Positions 58,696 to 64,000 of a stretch of 64,000 bases of DNA are shown piece by piece. The notes beneath the pieces were generated by a model. The model was not told the origin of the DNA. It worked only from the letters and a program-made list of their open reading frames with translations, and made no database searches. The position numbers were made by a program, and so were the translations under genes. The DNA is from Fen-1298 sp963833465 (GTDB lineage Bacteria; Bacteroidota; Ignavibacteria; UBA10030), in the NCBI GenBank assembly GCA_963833465.1, contig CAWHXW010000005.1, positions 62,001 to 126,000 on the forward strand. The letters are read 5' to 3'. The first letter of the stretch is position 1, and every line of letters starts with the position of its first letter.

Positions 58696-59604
58696 TCATT
58701 TATGTTGAATTTCAATTTTACCTGGTGTATATGATATCGTATATACAGTACCTAATAATATATTATCCAAATCTCTTTCAAGATATTGATCGCTTTGCGG
58801 AAAACTAGCTCTATATAACTGAGGGATAAGCATATATGTGATGCTCTTTTCAGATTCTACAGAATGCCATTGGGGAACAGATTTCTTCTGATTTGATTGT
58901 TTATTGAAATATGAAAATATATATGCAAGTAATTCGTTCACTTCTTTGAATTTTAATTCAATCCGTTCCAAAATATTTCCTTGTATACCGGTATCATCAA
59001 TATTATTCTGTTCCATTTCTTGAGATGGTAATTCACGCACTATTCCGGCAAGACGAGCCCAGCCAAATCGTAAGGGTGCGGAAAAAGGATGTATATATGT
59101 CAAATCGCCATCTTGAAAATATCTGACAAGTTTTTCACTTTTCTGCAAAAGGAAACGCTGCGTATAATCTGGAGAAATTAGAACAGCGTCGCCGTTTGCC
59201 ATCAATTGAACAGTGTCCTCAAGAAGCGCTGCATTCCAGTATATCTGATTCAAACCTAAATTCTCGTTGCCCATCAACGTAGTTTTGTTATTTTTGATTA
59301 GATAGAAGATGTTTCCATTCAATTCAACTTTCATGCATTGAGTGTAATTATCGTTAAGAACACAGCAGGAATCAAGAACTCTCAAAGGAACGAATGGAAC
59401 AAATGCTTTTTTCTCCTGCTGAGTGATTCGCTGCTGATATTTGTTGTAGATTAGAAGTTGATTGCTATGTTCTACAACGAGGTAATCAGCAACCGCATTT
59501 GAGCGTTGAGAAACAACCGGCAAAATATACAAAACACTCGCCACAGTAAGAAATGCGAGTGTTTCTGCAGTTCGAGTTATAATTGTGCCTTGTAAAGAAT
59601 TCAC
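58696..59604 (-). CDS. Hypothetical membrane-anchored protein of the ABC locus
   Basis: A 302-residue protein I do not recognise. One N-terminal helix (ETLAFLTVASVLYILPVV, about 13-30) anchors a periplasmic region with short beta stretches (VKVELNGNIFYLIKNNKTTLM, which recalls an SH3-like fold) and the end KIEIQHK. The start codon is GTG at 59604, overlapping the TGA of the OppA-like gene (GTGA), so the two are translationally coupled. No known ABC system has an equal subunit to my knowledge, so it is a candidate new component. Confidence 0.6.
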   Translation of the reverse strand: MNSLQGTIITRTAETLAFLTVASVLYILPVVSQRSNAVADYLVVEHSNQLLIYNKYQQRITQQEKKAFVPFVPLRVLDSCCVLNDNYTQCMKVELNGNIFYLIKNNKTTLMGNENLGLNQIYWNAALLEDTVQLMANGDAVLISPDYTQRFLLQKSEKLVRYFQDGDLTYIHPFSAPLRFGWARLAGIVRELPSQEMEQNNIDDTGIQGNILERIELKFKEVNELLAYIFSYFNKQSNQKKSVPQWHSVESEKSITYMLIPQLYRASFPQSDQYLERDLDNILLGTVYTISYTPGKIEIQHK

Positions 59605-61331
59605 TTATGAACTGATTCTTTCCATTTCTTAATTGTTGACAATTGCGATGCAACACCGTAGAGTTGTACACTCGAGTTGTCCAGCTGCGTGCTAAAATAG
59701 GATAACGATGGCAGCGAGAACAACCACACGCCAAGGCACATTTTATTTTCAAGTTGATCAATACGTTCTGAGTATGCTTGCTTATCTCCGATTTCATGAG
59801 TTGCCATAAATCCGTATATATCATGCAGCAGTTTATTCAGATCTTCACTGTCAGCATGCTGTGTGCGCGCATTAAGGGAGAAATAATTATTATATGGCTG
59901 CCATGTGCTGGGACTAATCTTCTGTATGCCTTTTTCATCTGGGACAGTGATAAGATTGATTTTGTATGTTTCAAGATCCGGCTCGCGCATGAAAATATTA
60001 TATAAATCAAAAAGAAAATTACTTCTATATCCGCTGATTGCTATCAAAAGGGCGTCGTAATCTCTCGCTTTGATTTCTTCATTTGCAGCTGCAGTTACTT
60101 TGATCTTTTGCTTTGTAATAGAAGGTTCATTTAAAATATCTACCAACTCTTCATACTCTTCCCTGAAACCATAATTCATGCAAACCTTAATGTTGACGAC
60201 CTGTGGAAGAATAGAAAGGTTGGCGACAGTATCGTCATGAACAGGCACTACTATCTTTTCTTCAACAAAATAGGACGAAGATGGGAAGACGCTGTTATTC
60301 AGATAATCCGTATAATTATTTTTATTTCCCTTATAATCCACAATTTGACGCTGTTGAGGCGAATTCACTTTAAAAAATCTCTCAAGCACGGCTTTATTAT
60401 TGATCAGCCGTCGTAATTCTTTACGCTGTTCAAGAGAAAGACGTTCCGTATTGAAAAGAACTGCAAAGAATGCAGTACTGATATTAGATTTATAAAAGTA
60501 CTTTTCTGTGTCTGTTAAAATAGGTGAAAGACTTCCAAACGGAGTTTCCAGCAGCGTGTTAATGGAGCCGTTTTTCAATTCAGTTGTGAACGTGCTGTTA
60601 TCTATGAACGGCGCCAATTTTACATTCGTAATAAATGCTTCTCCATCCGGTGTTTTATGGAAGTTAGGAACTCCGTTCTTCTGCGGAATAGCCATATATG
60701 ATGTTGTGCCAACAAGGTAATTTGCTGCATTCATTTCTGAATTACTGGGAATAATCTTGAAAGATAGAACTTCTTTTATATCCGAATCTTTCCATATTCT
60801 ATCTTTCTTAAAATTAAAGCGAACCTCTCCTTTCTCATTCGGCCCGTCAAACTCGAAACTCTTTAACGCTTGAGAAACGAGGATATAATCAGGAGACAAA
60901 CTTCCAAGACTTCGTATTCGCTTAAGTGTGAAATTCAAGTCACTTGCAGTGAAAAAATGATCTTGAGTTTTACTAATATTTACTATGCTTTTTTCTACTG
61001 TTGCCATATAGCTATCATGCCAAAGCTTATTACCTTTCAATCGAATGGTCACAACATCGTTTTGATCGACACCGACAAGTTCGCCTAATCCATCTTCGTA
61101 CATTACACCACTTGGAGTTGCCATTACATCGAAGAGACCGTCAAATTCAACTTCATCGAGCTTATCCGATAATTGATTAGAACTCGGTAAATGCGGATCA
61201 ATTGTAGGTTTCTGATGCGCAATATACGGAATAACAATTTGATCTTTGATACTCGGCTGCCACAAAAGATACGTAAGCACGCCTCCGACGACGACTGCAA
61301 TCGCAATTATGATAAAATATTTTTTCTTCAT
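59601..61331 (-). CDS. Membrane-anchored OppA-like substrate-binding protein
   Basis: The 576-residue protein has an N-terminal helix (FIIIAIAVVVGGVLTYLLW) with no lipobox, then SBP_bac_5-like features: KPTIDPHLPSSNQLSDKLDEVEFDGLFDV, LWHDSYMATVEKSIVNISKTQDHFFTASDLNFTLKRI and FNTERLSLEQRKELRRLINNKAV. It is an inner-membrane anchored form of an oligopeptide-binding protein, facing the periplasm. The usual Cys of a lipoprotein is lacking. It is coupled to the 302-residue gene downstream and lies 32 bases after the big lipoprotein gene. Confidence 0.72.
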   Translation of the reverse strand: MKKKYFIIIAIAVVVGGVLTYLLWQPSIKDQIVIPYIAHQKPTIDPHLPSSNQLSDKLDEVEFDGLFDVMATPSGVMYEDGLGELVGVDQNDVVTIRLKGNKLWHDSYMATVEKSIVNISKTQDHFFTASDLNFTLKRIRSLGSLSPDYILVSQALKSFEFDGPNEKGEVRFNFKKDRIWKDSDIKEVLSFKIIPSNSEMNAANYLVGTTSYMAIPQKNGVPNFHKTPDGEAFITNVKLAPFIDNSTFTTELKNGSINTLLETPFGSLSPILTDTEKYFYKSNISTAFFAVLFNTERLSLEQRKELRRLINNKAVLERFFKVNSPQQRQIVDYKGNKNNYTDYLNNSVFPSSSYFVEEKIVVPVHDDTVANLSILPQVVNIKVCMNYGFREEYEELVDILNEPSITKQKIKVTAAANEEIKARDYDALLIAISGYRSNFLFDLYNIFMREPDLETYKINLITVPDEKGIQKISPSTWQPYNNYFSLNARTQHADSEDLNKLLHDIYGFMATHEIGDKQAYSERIDQLENKMCLGVWLFSLPSLSYFSTQLDNSSVQLYGVASQLSTIKKWKESVHK

Positions 61332-61363
61332 ACGAGTGTCCTTGCAACTATTAGATGATAAAA

Positions 61364-64000
61364 TTAATACTTACGGATGATCGGCTTCTGAGCCATAACG
61401 CTTACTTCGAAGGCCCTGAACCCGTCATAGTTCAATTTGATCTCGATGATGTTCGCACTTTCTTTATTTATTTGCACAGGCGTAATCTGTGATTCAAAAT
61501 TATTGGTTGAAGTCGGCGCTGTAATATGGAATCTTCCTTCATTTTTAATTTGCTTTTTGTTGATGGAAATTTCATCGAACCATGCTTTCTGTTCGGCATT
61601 TTGAGCAAGCTCCGGCGGAATTGCAATGTTAACATCGAATACTGGAAATTCTGCTTCCGAAGGAATCTGCAAATCTAATCTCAGCAAATATTCATTATTT
61701 CCTTTTTTATTGTTCGTCGAAGGTAAAACAAAGAATTTTCGATATTCGCCCGATTTTGTAATTGTCTTGGGCACGGAACAATCGCATTCATCTATAAGAC
61801 TTTTCACCTCTCTGTCAGTGCCTTTATAATACTTACCGTGATCCACAATAGCGCGGGCTTTTTCCACTCCTTGTTCACGAATATTCTTTGTCAGTTCTTT
61901 ATAAAGCGCCTTTACAGCTGTTTCCGGGAAACGAATTGTTTTCATCTCGGTTAAATAATCTTCAATCTGTTTATTCTTCTGCTGAAGTTCTTTCGGACCT
62001 GTTGAACTGAATGTGAGTTTATAGACTGGCAGGAATGCGGAATCTTTATAGAGAGCGGGAATATTCTTTAATGATATTTCATGATTATGTACGAATAATT
62101 CCACCGATGACCTTGAAGCATAATTTACTTTTTCAAATAATTCGGATTCATACTTTCTGACACATTGATTTCTCTTTTCTGCAACAGCGTCCGGATTCAG
62201 ATAATCCCTATCATGAAATAGTTCGTCAATCTTTATTTCGGCAGCACCCCATAATTTGTCATTCAAATAATTAGAAATTGTCCTGATCTGGTGGCCAAAA
62301 GAAAGAGTGTCGATGCCGGGGTATTGCACAAGAAGAAACCCCAGTGAATGATTGGCATTGAGCAGCTTAATTACACTTTTATAATTTTCCTGCCCTTTGA
62401 ATATATTGATTTGAGGCACAATCTCCTCTGCTTTTTCGTACTGCAGCTTTAACTCTTTTATTCGAATGGTTTCGGTTGTTAACCGTTTTTTTGTCCACAC
62501 AGCAATTTTACTGCTGCTGTATGGATTAATTTCTGCCGGAAGTGATTCGGGAATATTATTCTCAATTTCTTCTATATCTTTATGTGCTTCTAAATAAAAA
62601 GTATCAGACGGCCATGCCGCTGTATGTTTAAACATAGCTTCAATCTCTGTAGATTTTTCATCCACTACTTGCAGGGCTTTTATTTGTTCAATAAGACCTT
62701 CTAAAAACATTGTTACACTATTATTTTTATGGTCAAGCATCACAGCACATTTATACTTTCCGTACTTTTCCACATGTCCTACTTCCGATTCAGGCAGCAT
62801 GTTCTGTGTCTTTTCAAGTAATGCCAGCATTTCGCTATAAAATAATTTTCCCGGCCGGCCTGAGATATTTGATACCATATTATTAATGTCCGCTAAATTA
62901 TTCTCGACCGCAAGTAATGCATTAAGTTCTTTATCGTACTTGTGGAAGAATGCTATTACATTTAATAGATCATCAGAAATATCTTCACCGAATACTTTGT
63001 AAAATTTAGGAACATAATCAAGTTCTTGATGCGATCCTAAATCATAGATATTTGCACTATTCTTCACAATTTTACTGTAATATGGAAGAATATCGTTCAG
63101 ATGTTGAGAGAATATTTTCCGTATCTTTTCGTTAATACGCGCCGGATATCGTCTTAAATCCGAGAGAAAATCCGTAAATTCTGGTAATGCTTTTATAAAT
63201 GACACTATGTTATCACGGGTCTCCTTTTCTTTTTTAAGATTTGTCAGGATTGCCAAATAATTATTTTGAAAAAGCATCTCATCGTTGACATTTGCCCGAA
63301 AAGCAGTATATGTCGAGTATGCCGCATCGTTGCTCTCTTTGATATTTGATGGGAACACTTGTTCTAACTTGAGCATATCCTTGTACATTGACTGCAAATT
63401 CTTGTTCTTCGGAGATATACTTGCAATCAAACGATCGAAATCAATAATATCCGTATTATAATTTGCATCAATAACATTATAAATTATCCGGTCGACTGTA
63501 TTATTTGCTAATATTTTTTTGTACTTGTCGTATTCAATTTCAAATTTGTACCGCCATTGTTGGACATATCTGTAGCGCAGCGCCAATTCTGTCTCTTGCC
63601 TGACGGTATCAATCAACCACGAATAATATGCAGACATCGAATCGATTGGATATATACAGATACTGTCGCTTGCATGATTCTCATCAAATATTTTTTGAAT
63701 TGATCCTTCTTTAAAACCAAATGAATGTGTTAGTGTGGTTTCAATTTGCGCATTGAAATAATTTTGAAGATAGCAATAAAGCAACGGTTTGTTTTTCCCG
63801 ACCAAAACAAGATAGAAATCGTTTTTCTCTGGTCTGGGAAACTTAATAGCATATTTTTCATCTCTTTTAAGTACAAAGTTCTCATCACCGTTTTTCAGGT
63901 ATTCATATTGCCCTTCTTTTGGAACAATCTCCGGGTTTGGATTTAATTCCTGATATGTTGCGCAGCCGGTTAAGAATAGGGCAAATAAACATAAGATATT
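61364..64000 (-). CDS. Large lipoprotein of the ABC locus (5' end outside window)
   Basis: The frame is open to the right edge and its extreme N-terminus is missing. The first residues seen, NILCLFALFLTGCATYQELN, form a signal peptide and lipobox (LTGC), so only a few residues are lost. The Met at 63805 is internal. About 875 residues follow with long helical, coiled-coil-like stretches (EIEYDKYKKILANN, KELQQKNKQIEDYLTEMK). The C-terminal beta domain ends FEVSVMAQKPIIRKY. No recognised domain. Its place at the head of the operon suggests an envelope partner of the transporter. Confidence 0.75.
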   Translation of the reverse strand, partial: NILCLFALFLTGCATYQELNPNPEIVPKEGQYEYLKNGDENFVLKRDEKYAIKFPRPEKNDFYLVLVGKNKPLLYCYLQNYFNAQIETTLTHSFGFKEGSIQKIFDENHASDSICIYPIDSMSAYYSWLIDTVRQETELALRYRYVQQWRYKFEIEYDKYKKILANNTVDRIIYNVIDANYNTDIIDFDRLIASISPKNKNLQSMYKDMLKLEQVFPSNIKESNDAAYSTYTAFRANVNDEMLFQNNYLAILTNLKKEKETRDNIVSFIKALPEFTDFLSDLRRYPARINEKIRKIFSQHLNDILPYYSKIVKNSANIYDLGSHQELDYVPKFYKVFGEDISDDLLNVIAFFHKYDKELNALLAVENNLADINNMVSNISGRPGKLFYSEMLALLEKTQNMLPESEVGHVEKYGKYKCAVMLDHKNNSVTMFLEGLIEQIKALQVVDEKSTEIEAMFKHTAAWPSDTFYLEAHKDIEEIENNIPESLPAEINPYSSSKIAVWTKKRLTTETIRIKELKLQYEKAEEIVPQINIFKGQENYKSVIKLLNANHSLGFLLVQYPGIDTLSFGHQIRTISNYLNDKLWGAAEIKIDELFHDRDYLNPDAVAEKRNQCVRKYESELFEKVNYASRSSVELFVHNHEISLKNIPALYKDSAFLPVYKLTFSSTGPKELQQKNKQIEDYLTEMKTIRFPETAVKALYKELTKNIREQGVEKARAIVDHGKYYKGTDREVKSLIDECDCSVPKTITKSGEYRKFFVLPSTNNKKGNNEYLLRLDLQIPSEAEFPVFDVNIAIPPELAQNAEQKAWFDEISINKKQIKNEGRFHITAPTSTNNFESQITPVQINKESANIIEIKLNYDGFRAFEVSVMAQKPIIRKY

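Noticed and set aside
1..64000. tRNA genes, rRNA genes, CRISPR arrays or prophage
   Set aside because: I looked at the intergenic gaps and found no cloverleaf-like or CCA-ending segments, no regularly spaced repeats, and no integrase or structural phage genes.

Overview
The window is AT-rich bacterial chromosome, most like a member of the Ignavibacteria/Kapabacteria side of the Bacteroidota-Chlorobiota group. This is inferred from the genes, not from a marker RNA: there is a type IX secretion (T9SS) core pair (PorU sortase and PorV shuttle), several secreted proteins with C-terminal T9SS sorting domains (NYPNPF... and GVYFY... motifs), a DUF5686 outer-membrane protein, and clear Shine-Dalgarno sequences (AGGAGG before porV). 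No rRNA, tRNA, CRISPR array, prophage or insertion sequence was seen.

Layout. 1-11301 (minus strand): porU, porV, an M6-peptidase-like secreted protein and a PD40/metallopeptidase-like protein running off the left edge. porU is preceded by a promoter-like site and a 200-nt leader whose last element is a terminator hairpin ending directly at the AUG. 11765-19446 (plus): glgA, a lipoprotein, an outer-membrane protein, rpiB, glyA, tatC and a polyprenyl diphosphate synthase. 19447-20056 is a decayed T9SS gene end. 20057-25680: stress protein, cyclic-nucleotide-binding protein, ilvE, then a probable ceramide (sphingolipid) set: GNAT-type ceramide synthase-like protein, serine palmitoyltransferase and a divergent short-chain reductase. 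25781-27784 is a secreted M1 aminopeptidase.

27800-46123 is a long run of minus-strand housekeeping and membrane genes: phosphate transporter with its DUF47 partner, purE, Sua5, DUF5686 protein, a membrane HdrD-like Fe-S oxidoreductase, PhzF, YjbQ, DUF4905, glutathione peroxidase, PspC, ArfB, an MFS transporter, PepD, an OPT transporter and proline dehydrogenase. 46395-50385 holds signalling genes (hemerythrin, two response regulators) and a membrane glycosyltransferase. 50529-55114 is a region of broken genes and remnants: a frameshifted acyl-CoA synthetase, a reductase with an in-frame TGA, a DUF559 fragment and an orphan sorting domain.

55115-64000 is the most unusual locus: a tightly packed minus-strand operon with a large lipoprotein (running off the right edge), a membrane-anchored OppA-like protein, an unknown anchored protein, two OppB/OppC-like permeases and a fused double ATPase. 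It resembles an oligopeptide ABC system rebuilt with extra envelope proteins.

Three genes carry single-base frameshifts (M6-like, porU, acyl-CoA synthetase), one of them in a poly-A run, and one carries a premature TGA. Either the assembly has indel errors or this strain is losing these genes; this should be settled before reading biology into them.
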